Shown: positions 6,928 through 15,279 of the stretch, one piece after another
Numbering within the stretch: the first letter of the stretch is position 1
Layout of the letters: every line of letters begins with the position of its first letter
Source: SHZI01 sp032122615
Lineage (GTDB): Bacteria > Pseudomonadota > Gammaproteobacteria > Steroidobacterales > GCA-2729495
Assembly: GCA_032122615.1 (NCBI GenBank)
Contig: JAQBGF010000065.1
Location: 1 to 39,399, forward strand
Direction: 5' to 3'
Length of the DNA stretch: 39,399 nt
Program-made: the position numbers and the translations under genes
Notes under the pieces: generated by a model
What the model saw: the letters and a program-made list of their open reading frames with translations, nothing else
What the model was told of the DNA's origin: nothing
Databases searched by the model: none

Positions 6928-8247
6928 GTGACTCAGTTCAAGAAATACCTGATTAGCGCCGCCGGCATGGCACCCGCCCTGATGTTTTCGGGACTGGCCT
7001 TCGGTGACGACGCACCAACCCCGGACAAGGGCGACACCGCCTGGATGATGACCTCCACGCTGCTGGTCATCATGATGGGCCTGCCGGGACTCGCCCTGTT
7101 CTATGGCGGGATGGTTCGCTCCAAGAACGTGCTCTCGGTCCTGATGCAGGTGTTCGTCGTGTTCTCGCTGTTGACGGTGCTGTGGGCCATCTACGGCTAC
7201 AGCCTCGCCTTCTCCGGTTCCGGCACCTGGATTGGCGGCTTCGATCGCCTGTTTCTGGCCGGCATCACTGCGGATTCAATGGCGGCGACCTTCACCGACG
7301 GCGTCGTGATCCCGGAGTTCGTCTTCGTGGCCTTCCAGTGCACCTTTGCCGCGCTGACGGCCTGCCTCGTGGTCGGGGCCTTTGCCGAGCGGATCAAGTT
7401 TTCCGCCGTGCTGATCGCCATGGTGCTGTGGTTCACGTTCGCCTATCTCCCGATCGCCCGCATGGTCTGGTACAGCGACGGCTTCATGTTCAAGCTCGGC
7501 GCCCTCGACTTCGCGGGTGGTACGGTGGTGCACATCAACGCCGGCATCGCCGGACTGGTGGGCGCTCTGGTGGTAGGCAAGCGCCTTGGCTACGGCACAA
7601 CGCCGATGCCGCCCCACAACCTCCCGCTGGTCATGGTCGGTGCATCGATGCTGTGGGTCGGGTGGTTTGGCTTCAACGTAGGTTCCAACCTGGAAGCCAA
7701 TGCCTTCTCCGGTCTCGTTTTCCTCAACACCTTCCTGGCGACGGCCGCAGCGGTCTGCGCCTGGACGTTCATTGAGTGGGCCACCCGCAGCTCCCCCACC
7801 ATGCTGGGTGGTGCCTCCGGCGCCGTTGCCGGGCTGGTGGCCATCACCCCGGCCTGCGGCGCCGTCGGGCCGATGGGTGCGATCGTTCTGGGTGTCATCG
7901 CGGCGGTGATCTGCTTCTGGGCAGTGACAAAGCTCAAGCGGGTGTTTGGCTATGACGACTCCCTGGACGTCTTCGGTGTGCACTGCGTCGGCGGGATTGT
8001 TGGCGCCATCCTGACCGGGGTCTTCGTCTCGGAGAGCCTCGGCGGCGTCGGCCTGGCAGAGGGAACCAGCATGCTCGACCAGGTCGGCGTCCAGGCGCTG
8101 GCTGTTGCCATCACCCTCGGCTGGTCGGCCGTGGTCGCCTTTGCGGCCTACAAGATCGCGGACTTAACGGTCGGGCTGCGCGTGACCGAAGACGAGGAAC
8201 GGCAAGGCCTGGACACCGTGTCGCACGGCGAAACCGCCTACACCTGA
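6928..8247 (+). CDS. amtB: Ammonium transporter AmtB
   Basis: The start is GTG at 6928 with GCAGGAG 7 bases upstream; this yields a signal-peptide-like N-terminus (residues about 1–28) as in E. coli AmtB. The 439-residue protein shows eleven hydrophobic helices, the family motif FYGGMVRSKNVLS, the pore twin histidines in GGTVVHINAGIAGL and FGVHCVGGIVGAIL, and the phenylalanine-gate region. It conducts ammonium/ammonia across the inner membrane and is blocked by GlnK. It is the last gene of the porin–glnK–amtB operon; a strong hairpin follows the stop. Confidence 0.97.
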   Translation: MTQFKKYLISAAGMAPALMFSGLAFGDDAPTPDKGDTAWMMTSTLLVIMMGLPGLALFYGGMVRSKNVLSVLMQVFVVFSLLTVLWAIYGYSLAFSGSGTWIGGFDRLFLAGITADSMAATFTDGVVIPEFVFVAFQCTFAALTACLVVGAFAERIKFSAVLIAMVLWFTFAYLPIARMVWYSDGFMFKLGALDFAGGTVVHINAGIAGLVGALVVGKRLGYGTTPMPPHNLPLVMVGASMLWVGWFGFNVGSNLEANAFSGLVFLNTFLATAAAVCAWTFIEWATRSSPTMLGGASGAVAGLVAITPACGAVGPMGAIVLGVIAAVICFWAVTKLKRVFGYDDSLDVFGVHCVGGIVGAILTGVFVSESLGGVGLAEGTSMLDQVGVQALAVAITLGWSAVVAFAAYKIADLTVGLRVTEDEERQGLDTVSHGETAYT

Positions 8248-8262
8248 GATCCCCCCGGGTGA

Positions 8263-8305
8263 CTCCGGCGGGGACCAAGCGGGCCAGGCCCCGCCCCCGC
8301 CGGAG
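8263..8305 (+). terminator. Hairpin downstream of amtB
   Basis: Perfect 11-base inverted repeat CTCCGGCGGGG (8263–8273) and CCCCGCCGGAG (8295–8305), with a 21-base loop, starting 15 bases after the amtB stop. There is no T run behind it, so it may act as a 3' stabiliser or an atypical terminator. The following ~100 bases are rich in CCGG repeats. Confidence 0.5.
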
Positions 8306-8447
8306 CCACCCAACCCCGGCCGGAATTGCCCGGCCGGGCCCGGCCAGCGGGCTGACCGTGAACTCCGTCAAATTTCGACCCGGCCGCAGATGGCATAATC
8401 GCCAATGTCCGGAGTTTTGGGTCCGGGTTTCCATAGAGGTTGCCGTC

Positions 8448-8933
8448 ATGAAGCGCCGTTTCGCTGCTTCCGGGTTGCTGGTTCTAGGCGTGGCGGGCGC
8501 ATTCGCCGCCGTCGCCGTGGCACAGGAATCCTCGGTTTACAAATGGGTCGATGCACAGGGCGTTCCGCACTACAGCGACCAGCCCCCGATGGACAGCTCC
8601 GCCACGGAACTGCCGATCCGCTTCCGCAGGACCGACCGCGGCATGATTCAGGCAAGTGCAAAGGCCAACGCCGAGCTTGAGGCCGCGAGTGCCATCCGCG
8701 AAGGCCAGGAGGCAGACGCCGATGCTGCCGCCGAGGCCGATCGCCAGAGGCTGCTGGCCGAACGGGCGAGCAACTGCAAAATGTCCCGGGAACGTGTGGC
8801 AAAGTACAGCAACGCCATGCGTCTTTACAGGCCTGGCCCGAATGGTGAGCGCGTCTACCTGACGAACGAGGAACTCGATGCCGAGCGTGCCGATGCCAAC
8901 CGGGCAGTCGATCAGTGGTGCGCCGGGGAATAG
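8448..8933 (+). CDS. Exported DUF4124-type protein
   Basis: The start ATG at 8448 follows AGAGG by 8 bases. The 161-residue protein has a signal peptide (MKRRFAASGLLVLGVAGAFAAVAVA shortened to about 25 residues) and directly after it the DUF4124 pattern YKWVDAQGVPHYSDQPP (a WVD-x-G-x-H/Y-S-D fold). A charged alanine/glutamate-rich coiled region follows (about 70–115), then a C-terminal segment with KMSRERVAKYSNA. Known: a common periplasmic domain in gammaproteobacteria with unknown function. Its 3' end overlaps the kinase gene by 56 bases, suggesting joint transcription with the two-component pair. Confidence 0.8.
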   Translation: MKRRFAASGLLVLGVAGAFAAVAVAQESSVYKWVDAQGVPHYSDQPPMDSSATELPIRFRRTDRGMIQASAKANAELEAASAIREGQEADADAAAEADRQRLLAERASNCKMSRERVAKYSNAMRLYRPGPNGERVYLTNEELDAERADANRAVDQWCAGE

Positions 8934-10029
8934 CGCCGGCCAGACGACCGCAGGGGCGACCATCGGGGCAAGTAGCGCCGAATATTTCGCGATTCCCGAC
9001 CTCTGCTCGCCGCTCGCCGTCTTTGGCGTTGTCCTTGCCTCCCAGCTGCTCGCCCTGCTCCTGACTCTCGCCGGCCAACCGGGCTGGTTTGCGTTCTATT
9101 CCCATCTCGCCCCGACCGCCCTGATGCTGCTCTGGACGGGCCTGCTCAGCGCGGCCGTGCTGTGTCGGCTCCGCCAGTGGCTCACACGCTTTACCGTGCG
9201 AGAAGGCAGCGTGGTGGCCTACCTGGTCGTAATCGGCTGCGTCATTGCCGTCTCAGAAGTTGCCTTCTGGGTAGGCCGCTTCCTTGGCGCGGGGGCTGAC
9301 ACGGGGGGCGGCTGGTTTCCAACCGGTCACTGGTCCTTCCTGACCCGGAATGTCGCCATTGCCACGTTGCTGATGGCGCCGCTGCTTCGCTACTTCTACG
9401 TGTCCCAGCAGTGGCAGCGGAATGTGCGACGCGAGGCCGAGGCCCGGCTCACTGCCTTGCAGGCGCGCATACGGCCGCACTTTCTCTTCAACAGCATGAA
9501 TACGATTGCTGCCCTGACGCGCTCGAACCCGGCAGCAGCCGAGCAGGCCGTGGAGGATCTCGCCGACCTGTTTCGCGCTTCCTTGAGGGACGGGCGCCAG
9601 CTCATTCCGCTGCAGGAGGAGCTTGCGATCGCGCGCGTGTACGAACGCATGGAGCAGCACCGGCTGGGCTCCCGGCTGCGCGTCGACTGGCACTTAGGTC
9701 AGTTGCCCGCCACGGCGGAAATACCCGGACTCACGATCCAGCCGCTGCTCGAAAACGCCATCTATCACGGGATCGAACCGTCGCCGAAGCCGGGCATGGT
9801 GATGGTTTCAGGCGAATTGGATGGCAGACACATCCGCATCGCTGTCACCAACCCGCTCCCGCCTGCTGGCCATGCCGGCCGACCGGGCCACGGTCTCGCC
9901 CTGGACAACATCCGCGAGCGGCTGGAGCTCGCCTTCGGGAAGGACGGCGCACTGACCGTGGATGCGGCGGCTGACCGCTACACTGTCACCATCAGCTTTC
10001 CAGCCGATGGCGTGCGGAGCTATGCATGA
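8878..10029 (+). CDS. LytS/AlgZ-type sensor histidine kinase
   Basis: The ATG at 8878 has a GAGGA ribosome site 5 bases upstream (8868–8872); ATG 8893 is an alternative. The 383-residue protein has four membrane helices (about 45–175) without a large sensor domain. They are followed by the His_kinase domain with RIRPHFLFNSMNTIAAL (phospho-accepting His) and a HATPase_c domain with N-box PLLENAIYHGIEP and GHGLALDNIRERL. Known: this class pairs with LytTR regulators; AlgZ/FimS of Pseudomonas is the best-studied relative. The stop overlaps the next start as ATGA, so the pair is translationally coupled. Its signal is unknown. Confidence 0.9.
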   Translation: MPSVPMPTGQSISGAPGNSAGQTTAGATIGASSAEYFAIPDLCSPLAVFGVVLASQLLALLLTLAGQPGWFAFYSHLAPTALMLLWTGLLSAAVLCRLRQWLTRFTVREGSVVAYLVVIGCVIAVSEVAFWVGRFLGAGADTGGGWFPTGHWSFLTRNVAIATLLMAPLLRYFYVSQQWQRNVRREAEARLTALQARIRPHFLFNSMNTIAALTRSNPAAAEQAVEDLADLFRASLRDGRQLIPLQEELAIARVYERMEQHRLGSRLRVDWHLGQLPATAEIPGLTIQPLLENAIYHGIEPSPKPGMVMVSGELDGRHIRIAVTNPLPPAGHAGRPGHGLALDNIRERLELAFGKDGALTVDAAADRYTVTISFPADGVRSYA

Positions 10030-10766
10030 GTGCTGATCCGGCCAGCGTGCTGATTGTCGACGACGAGCCGCCGGCGCGCAGCCGGTTGCGTCAGCTCGTC
10101 GGCGACCTCGACGGTTTTCACGTGGTCGGCGAAGCGGGCCATGGCCAGGAAGCGCTGGAACTGTGCAATGACCTGCACCCCGACGTGGTGCTTCTCGATA
10201 TCCGCATGCCCGGCGTTGACGGCCTGCAGGTAGCGAGCCAGCTGGCCGGTTGGGAGCGCCGGCCCGCTGTGATCTTTACGACGGCTTACGACGAGTATGC
10301 CATCCAGGCTTTCGACGCCCAGGCGGTTGGCTACCTGCTGAAGCCGGTCCGCCGCGAGCGCTTGGCGCAGACGCTGGACCACGCTGCGCGCGTTGGCCGC
10401 GCCCAGCTGCTGCGCATTCCGGGCGCCGCGCCTCGAACTCATCTCTGCGTGCAGCGCACCCGCGGCCTGCAGATGATCCCCGTCGACGATGTGCTGTGTT
10501 TCCACGCAGACCAGAAGTACGTCACCGCCCACTACGCCGGTGGAGAGGCTCTGCTCAATGAACCGCTGAAGGACCTCGAGGATGAGTTTGGCGACCGCTT
10601 TCTCCGCATCCACCGCAATGCTCTGATCGCCGTCGCGTGGCTCGACAGCCTCGACCGCGACGACAGCGGCGCCTGGCAGGTGCGACTCAAAGCCGATTTC
10701 CAGCCGCTGCCGGTCAGTCGGCGCCACGTCGGGGAGGTGAAGCGACGCTTGCGGACGATGGGTTAG
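10026..10766 (+). CDS. LytTR-family response regulator (AlgR-like)
   Basis: This 246-residue protein has an N-terminal receiver (VDDEPPARSRL acidic pocket; phospho-acceptor Asp in VVLLDIRMPGVDG; FTTAYDEYAIQAFDAQAVGY with the conserved Thr and the KPVRRERL Lys). Its C-terminal LytTR DNA-binding domain runs from about 140 to 246 (DVLCFHADQKYVTAHY, FLRIHRNALIAV, LPVSRRHVGEVKRRL). Partner of the upstream kinase (ATGA overlap). Known LytTR targets are virulence, envelope and polysaccharide genes. It ends only 43 bases before the first gene of the pigment locus on the same strand, so readthrough or direct control of that locus is plausible but unproven. Confidence 0.92.
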   Translation: MSADPASVLIVDDEPPARSRLRQLVGDLDGFHVVGEAGHGQEALELCNDLHPDVVLLDIRMPGVDGLQVASQLAGWERRPAVIFTTAYDEYAIQAFDAQAVGYLLKPVRRERLAQTLDHAARVGRAQLLRIPGAAPRTHLCVQRTRGLQMIPVDDVLCFHADQKYVTAHYAGGEALLNEPLKDLEDEFGDRFLRIHRNALIAVAWLDSLDRDDSGAWQVRLKADFQPLPVSRRHVGEVKRRLRTMG

Positions 10767-10809
10767 CGGCCCATTGACCGGGGTCGGTCTACCACGCGAA
10801 CATCGCGGT

Positions 10810-11685
10810 ATGTGTCAAGGCGCGAAATTTCTGGGACTGAATAACGTCGCTGATCCCGATATTCCAGACTGGTCGAAGGTGGAACTTCCGGATGCGTGGC
10901 CCGATCTGCTCCGCCTGTGGCACCCGGCGGATCTGGCAATCATGCTGCGCCGGGTATTCGCCCACGGGGCTCCAAAGGTTGATCTTCCCGATGGCTTGCA
11001 AGGATCCGAGCGCATCCCGAACTACAGCCTCATCGATTTTCATAATCTCCCCAACGGCAACTACTCCAAGCGATTCACGCGTGCCTACACCGAGAGGTTC
11101 GACGGGGTCATGCTGGGATATATGCGGCGCATCCGTGAGCGGATGGCGCAACGAGCCAAAGACTGTGCCAGCATTCTCGACATCGGCTGCGGCGGTGGGG
11201 CGCTGGCGGCGGCGTTCAGACGGCAGGGAATTGCCGACGTGTGGGGACTGGATCCCTCACCCTATCTCCTGCAACACGCCGCCGCGGCAAATCCAGGTAT
11301 TCCTTTTGTGCAGGGTACTGCGGAGAACACTGGTTTTCCTGCCGGCCGCTTCGACGCCGTCGCGGTCTGCTTCGTGCTGCATGAAATCCCGGGACAGTAC
11401 ATTCGACACAGTCTTGGCGAATTCCACCGCATCATGAAGACGGGCGGCCTTCTGCAGATTTCGGAACCGTCGGCTACACAGCTCCAGCAATCAATGGCAT
11501 CGCTTTGGCAAGCCTGGGGCTGGCGAGGCTGGTATTTCGGGCTATTGGCGAGGCTCGTACGCGAACCATTCGTGTCCGCTTGGCATCGCCTGGACACCGG
11601 CGCCCTGCTCGCCGCACATGGCTTCGAGCTCGTGGCAGACAACGACGAAATGCCAATTCGTCACATCGAGGCCCGGCGCATTTGA
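10810..11685 (+). CDS. SAM-dependent class I methyltransferase, first gene of the APE/DAR locus
   Basis: The start is taken at the ATG at 10810; a TTG at 10774 is possible. The 291-residue protein has about 115 N-terminal residues without a known motif, then a Rossmann methyltransferase domain: motif I ILDIGCGGGALAAAF, an acidic residue in WGLDPSPY, EN–FPAGRFDAVAVCFVLHEI (motif IV/post) and a C-terminal helical region. Substrate not identifiable from sequence; given the locus, it may methylate the aryl head, the resorcinol or a carboxylate. Its stop overlaps the ABC ATPase start (TTGA), so it heads the ABC–ACP–KS operon. Methyltransferases are common optional members of aryl polyene loci. Confidence 0.8.
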   Translation: MCQGAKFLGLNNVADPDIPDWSKVELPDAWPDLLRLWHPADLAIMLRRVFAHGAPKVDLPDGLQGSERIPNYSLIDFHNLPNGNYSKRFTRAYTERFDGVMLGYMRRIRERMAQRAKDCASILDIGCGGGALAAAFRRQGIADVWGLDPSPYLLQHAAAANPGIPFVQGTAENTGFPAGRFDAVAVCFVLHEIPGQYIRHSLGEFHRIMKTGGLLQISEPSATQLQQSMASLWQAWGWRGWYFGLLARLVREPFVSAWHRLDTGALLAAHGFELVADNDEMPIRHIEARRI

Positions 11686-12656
11686 GCGGTATTTCCGGTG
11701 CCGCCACCACCGCGGATCCAGGCAGCCCATCGTCGATTTCCATTCGCGGATTGCAGTTCACGTATCCCGGTATCGACACGCCAGCCTTGCGGGGCATCGA
11801 CCTTTTGATCGCGCGCGGACGGTGCTTCGGCCTGCTTGGTCCCAACGGCGCCGGCAAGACGACGCTGCTGTCGCTCCTGACAGGGGTACTACGCCCCGAC
11901 GCGGGTACGATCCTGGTCAACGGCCGGGATCTGGCCGTGGACAATGATGCCCTCGCCACTTCGGCACTGGTGCCACAGGATTTCGCCTTTTACGCGGCAC
12001 TGACCGGTCGCGAGAACCTCGAGTGCTTTGCAGGCGTTCACGGATTGCGTGGCAGTCTCGCCCGCGAACGCATCTCCCAGGCCGCCGAGACGTGCGGCCT
12101 GGGAGACATCCTCAACCGGCAAGCAGGCCTTTATTCCGGGGGCGTGAAGCGCCGCCTGAATCTGGCCATCGGGCTGCTGAATCGGCCGGCCATTCTGTAT
12201 CTGGACGAGCCCACGGTTGGTATCGATGCACAGTCGCGCCGATACATTCTCGAGGCGATACGCGGACTCCGGCACAGTGAGATGACCGTCGTCTACACGT
12301 CCCATTACATGGAAGAGATCCAGTTTCTGTGCGACGACGTGGCGGTGATCGACGACGGCACGCTGCGCTTGCAAGGAACGCTGGACGGGTTGTTGCACGG
12401 AGCCAGCTCCCGGGCCGCGCGCTTCACCCTGTCTGTGGAGCCGAGCCCCGGCGCCCTGGCCGCTCTCGAAAAGTTTGGTGCCGTGACAGTCCATGGCCGG
12501 CAGGTCCGCTTGATTATGGCGGATGGCCGAACATCACTGACCGACCTGCTGGACGCACTGGCTAGTGCCGGACTGTCCGTGGAGCAGTGCGAGTTTGGCC
12601 AGAGCCAGATGGAAGATATTTACCTCGCCGTTACGGAACGGCGCCTTCGGGAGTGA
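11682..12656 (+). CDS. ABC transporter ATP-binding protein (ABC-2 exporter)
   Basis: The start is the TTG at 11682 overlapping the previous stop by four bases (TTGA); further upstream the frame is antisense-like. The 324-residue subunit has Walker A GPNGAGKT (53–60), Q-loop LVPQD, signature YSGGVKRR (151–158), Walker B ILYLDEPTVGID (171–182) and the H-loop in TSHYMEEIQ. A C-terminal regulatory extension of about 90 residues ends in SQMEDIYLAVTE, typical of NatA/DrrA-type exporters. It pairs with the permease starting two bases later. In this locus it likely exports or flips a lipid-like pigment intermediate or a resorcinol. Confidence 0.93.
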   Translation: MSGISGAATTADPGSPSSISIRGLQFTYPGIDTPALRGIDLLIARGRCFGLLGPNGAGKTTLLSLLTGVLRPDAGTILVNGRDLAVDNDALATSALVPQDFAFYAALTGRENLECFAGVHGLRGSLARERISQAAETCGLGDILNRQAGLYSGGVKRRLNLAIGLLNRPAILYLDEPTVGIDAQSRRYILEAIRGLRHSEMTVVYTSHYMEEIQFLCDDVAVIDDGTLRLQGTLDGLLHGASSRAARFTLSVEPSPGALAALEKFGAVTVHGRQVRLIMADGRTSLTDLLDALASAGLSVEQCEFGQSQMEDIYLAVTERRLRE

Positions 12657-12657
12657 C

Positions 12658-13836
12658 ATGACGCGGTTTCTGGCCCTGGTGCGCAAGGATTGCCTGCTCG
12701 CGCTTCGCGACTGGCACGGGCTGGCGCTCATGTTTGCCATGCCCATGATATTCGTCATCGTCATGTCGCTCGCACTTCAGGACACGCTGCGCACTGACGG
12801 ACCACGAATCGACGTTCTCGTGATGGACCGATCGGGCCTCGATCAGGGACCAGAACTCATCGATGCACTGAGGAAGACCGGTGGATTCCGGTTCGTTACG
12901 GCGCCGGAAGAACTTCCAAAGGATCCGCAAACAGCCGTGGAGCGCGACGACTTCGCTTTTGCGTTGACGCTATCTGATGCCAATGACACAGGAAACCCCG
13001 AACTGGGCCCGCTGGATGCATTGCTGCTGGTAGGTCCTGGAACCAGCGCCCAAGTTGAAGCGCTGCTGACTGGCTCGCTGCGACAAGCCCTGGCCATGCA
13101 GGTCGCAACACTGACCCTTCAGAGCCTCCGGAACAATGGTGTCGCCGGACTCCCTGAAAAGCTCGGAGAAGTGCCGGTGACGGTGGCTTACGCCGACAAG
13201 GCCGGTCGCGGGGTGAAACCAACGTCGGTGCAGCAAAATGTGCCGGCGTGGCTGGTGTTCGGCATGTTCTTTGCGGTGATCCCGTTGTCCAATGCGCTGA
13301 TTAGCGAGCGGCAGCAGGGCACTTTGCGAAGACTGCACACGATCGCCATGCCCCGGGCTTTGCCGCTGCTGACCAAGCTCGTACCTTACTTTATGATCAA
13401 CCTGGTTCAGGCCGGCCTGATGCTCGCCGCGGGCGTGTATCTGGTGCCGGCCCTGGGCGGCGAAGGTCTGGCCCTCGGCAATTCGCCAGCGGGTCTTTTG
13501 GTCATCACGATGGGCGTCAGCACGGCGGCACTGGGCTACGGCATGCTGATTGCCACCGTCGCGCAAACCACGGACCAGGCGGTAACCTTAGGAGGCGCTG
13601 GAAATATCATTCTCGGCGCTGTCGGTGGCATCATGGTTCCGCGTTTCATCATGCCGGAAGCAATGGCAAATCTGGCTCTGTTGTCGCCGATGTCCTGGGG
13701 CCTGGATGGCTTCCTGGATATTCTTCTACGTCACGGCACGGTACTCCAGGTCCTTCCCGAATTTGGCGCCCTCGCGGCTTTTGGGCTTTCCGCATTGAGC
13801 CTTGCGCTGGTGATTCAGTCGCGCCGGGCGGGGTGA
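12658..13836 (+). CDS. ABC-2 type transporter permease
   Basis: The ATG at 12658 comes one base after the ATPase stop. The 392-residue protein has one N-terminal membrane helix (DWHGLALMFAMPMIFVIVMS), a periplasmic domain of about 170 residues, and five further helices from residue about 195 (VPAWLVFGMFFAVIPLSNAL, then YFMINLVQAGLMLAAGVYL and others) ending in QSRRAG. This is the ABC-2 (DrrB/YhhJ-like) layout with a large extracytoplasmic loop. It works with the preceding ATPase. ABC-2 pairs are also remembered from flexirubin-type loci of Bacteroidetes, supporting assignment to the DAR part rather than to the MMPL-dependent APE core. Confidence 0.9.
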   Translation: MTRFLALVRKDCLLALRDWHGLALMFAMPMIFVIVMSLALQDTLRTDGPRIDVLVMDRSGLDQGPELIDALRKTGGFRFVTAPEELPKDPQTAVERDDFAFALTLSDANDTGNPELGPLDALLLVGPGTSAQVEALLTGSLRQALAMQVATLTLQSLRNNGVAGLPEKLGEVPVTVAYADKAGRGVKPTSVQQNVPAWLVFGMFFAVIPLSNALISERQQGTLRRLHTIAMPRALPLLTKLVPYFMINLVQAGLMLAAGVYLVPALGGEGLALGNSPAGLLVITMGVSTAALGYGMLIATVAQTTDQAVTLGGAGNIILGAVGGIMVPRFIMPEAMANLALLSPMSWGLDGFLDILLRHGTVLQVLPEFGALAAFGLSALSLALVIQSRRAG

Positions 13837-13846
13837 TTTCCAGACG

Positions 13847-14116
13847 ATGGCCGATCTCGAAAACGATCAACTGAAGTACGATTTAAAGGCTCTCATCGTG
13901 CAGGAATGCGACAAGGATTTCGCGCCCGAATCGATCGGCGACGAGCAACAGCTGATCGGCGGCGACCTCGATCTTGATTCCCTGGACGCCCTCCAGATCG
14001 TCGTAGCGGTTGGTAAGCACTACGGCGTGCGCATTGAGGGCGGAGGCGAAGCCCGCCGCGCGCTGAAAAATATTGTCACTCTGGCCGCGACAATCCAGGC
14101 AGGCCAAACCCATTGA
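13847..14116 (+). CDS. Acyl carrier protein 1
   Basis: This 89-residue ACP has the 4'-phosphopantetheine site DLDLDSLDALQ with Ser45, four-helix spacing and an acidic composition. ATG at 13847 follows the permease stop by 10 bases. It sits directly before a ketosynthase and a chain-length-factor-like KS, so it probably carries the growing chain made by that pair. It is one of three ACPs in the window; its loop is more basic/glycine-rich near the C-terminus (GVRIEGGGEARRALK). It would need the PPTase at 36.7 kb for activation. Confidence 0.9.
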   Translation: MADLENDQLKYDLKALIVQECDKDFAPESIGDEQQLIGGDLDLDSLDALQIVVAVGKHYGVRIEGGGEARRALKNIVTLAATIQAGQTH

Positions 14117-15279
14117 GGGGGCCGCAGCAGGCGCGCCCCGCGTTCATCGGGGTCGGGCTGGCCTGCCATCTGGGAACTTCTGTCTCTGCCTGCGTCGACG
14201 GTCTGTTCCGCCCGCCGCCGCCACCCCGGCACTTCGACCTGGAAATCGGGGGCCGGACGGAACGAATCCCCTACAAGCCGATGGACGGAGCTTCGTCTGG
14301 CTTCAGTAGTGATCGCTTGTTCACGGTTCTCGAAGACGTCATCAGCGCGGCCGTTGATGAAGCCGGCCTGCGCCCGCAGGAACTGCAAAAAGCCTGGCTG
14401 TTCGTCGGCTCCTCATCCTTTGATATCTCCGTAACCGAGCAGCAGTATCGCCACGATCTGGCGAGCGGTGATCCTCCCCTGCCGCTTCGGGATGCGGGTT
14501 TCGCCCTCGTAGCCGAATGGGTGCGCAATCGTTTCGATCTTCGCGGTGAGGACTTCAGTTTCAACACAGCCTGCACAGCCAGCGCCAACGCGTTGTGGTA
14601 CGCGTCGCGCGCCATTGAAGCTGGGTGGACACAGCACGCTTTGGTGGTCGGCGTGGAGCTCATGAACAACATCACCGCCCAGGGTTTTCACGGCCTGGGT
14701 TTGTTTTCCCGCTCGGTAATGAAGCCCTTCGATCAGGGCCGGGACGGACTGGTGCTTGGCGAGGCCTGTGGTGCCATCGTACTCGGACCCGACCGGCGCC
14801 CGGGAGCGTTTCACCTTAAGGGCGGGGCTAATCGCTGCGATTCCCACAGCATGTCGGCCGCCAACCCGGACGGATCCAGCATCGCCGCCGTCATCGGGGA
14901 AGCTCTCGATGCTGCGGACCTGGCCCCGGGCGACGTGACTGCAATCAAGGCACACGGTACCGCCAGCCTGTTAAACGACGAGGCAGAGGCGGCGGGGATG
15001 CTCGCGATTTTCGACCGCCTGCCGGCAGTTTGCGCGCTGAAGCCCTTCATCGGGCACACACTGGGCGCTTGCGGCGTCGTTGAGCTGATCCTCCTTTGCA
15101 AGGCCATTGAGCGCGGACAAGTGCCGGGCACGCCGGGCATCGCCGCCGACAGCAACGTGCTGGGCGTTTCGCTCACTCAGGGCACCCGGCCGGTTCGGCC
15201 CGGAAATTTTCTTCTCAACTTCTTCGGCTTCGGCGGCAGCAACACCTGCCTCGTGGTGAGCAATCGGGACCGCGTGTGA
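14113..15279 (+). CDS. Beta-ketoacyl-ACP synthase (FabF/ApeR-like)
   Basis: The start is the TTG at 14113 overlapping the ACP stop (TTGA). The 388-residue ketosynthase keeps the full catalytic triad: Cys154 in NTACTASANA, His281 in KAHGTAS and His315 in PFIGHTLGACG, plus the C-terminal NFFGFGGSNTCLV. The N-terminal part (about 30–115) is more divergent than in FabF. It should condense malonyl-ACP onto the chain on ACP 1. The KS-like partner follows with a GTGA overlap, giving a KS/CLF pair as in type II aromatic PKS and aryl polyene systems. Confidence 0.9.
   Translation: MRGPQQARPAFIGVGLACHLGTSVSACVDGLFRPPPPPRHFDLEIGGRTERIPYKPMDGASSGFSSDRLFTVLEDVISAAVDEAGLRPQELQKAWLFVGSSSFDISVTEQQYRHDLASGDPPLPLRDAGFALVAEWVRNRFDLRGEDFSFNTACTASANALWYASRAIEAGWTQHALVVGVELMNNITAQGFHGLGLFSRSVMKPFDQGRDGLVLGEACGAIVLGPDRRPGAFHLKGGANRCDSHSMSAANPDGSSIAAVIGEALDAADLAPGDVTAIKAHGTASLLNDEAEAAGMLAIFDRLPAVCALKPFIGHTLGACGVVELILLCKAIERGQVPGTPGIAADSNVLGVSLTQGTRPVRPGNFLLNFFGFGGSNTCLVVSNRDRV

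Noticed and set aside
7276..7983. Long minus-strand frames opposite amtB
   Set aside because: They are shadows of the amtB codons, rich in His/Arg/Gly, without membrane or enzyme motifs.
8320..8345. CCGG-rich repeats after amtB considered as a repeat array or CRISPR
   Set aside because: Short GC-rich reiterations without regular units or spacers; no CRISPR array, insertion sequence or transposase was seen anywhere in the window.
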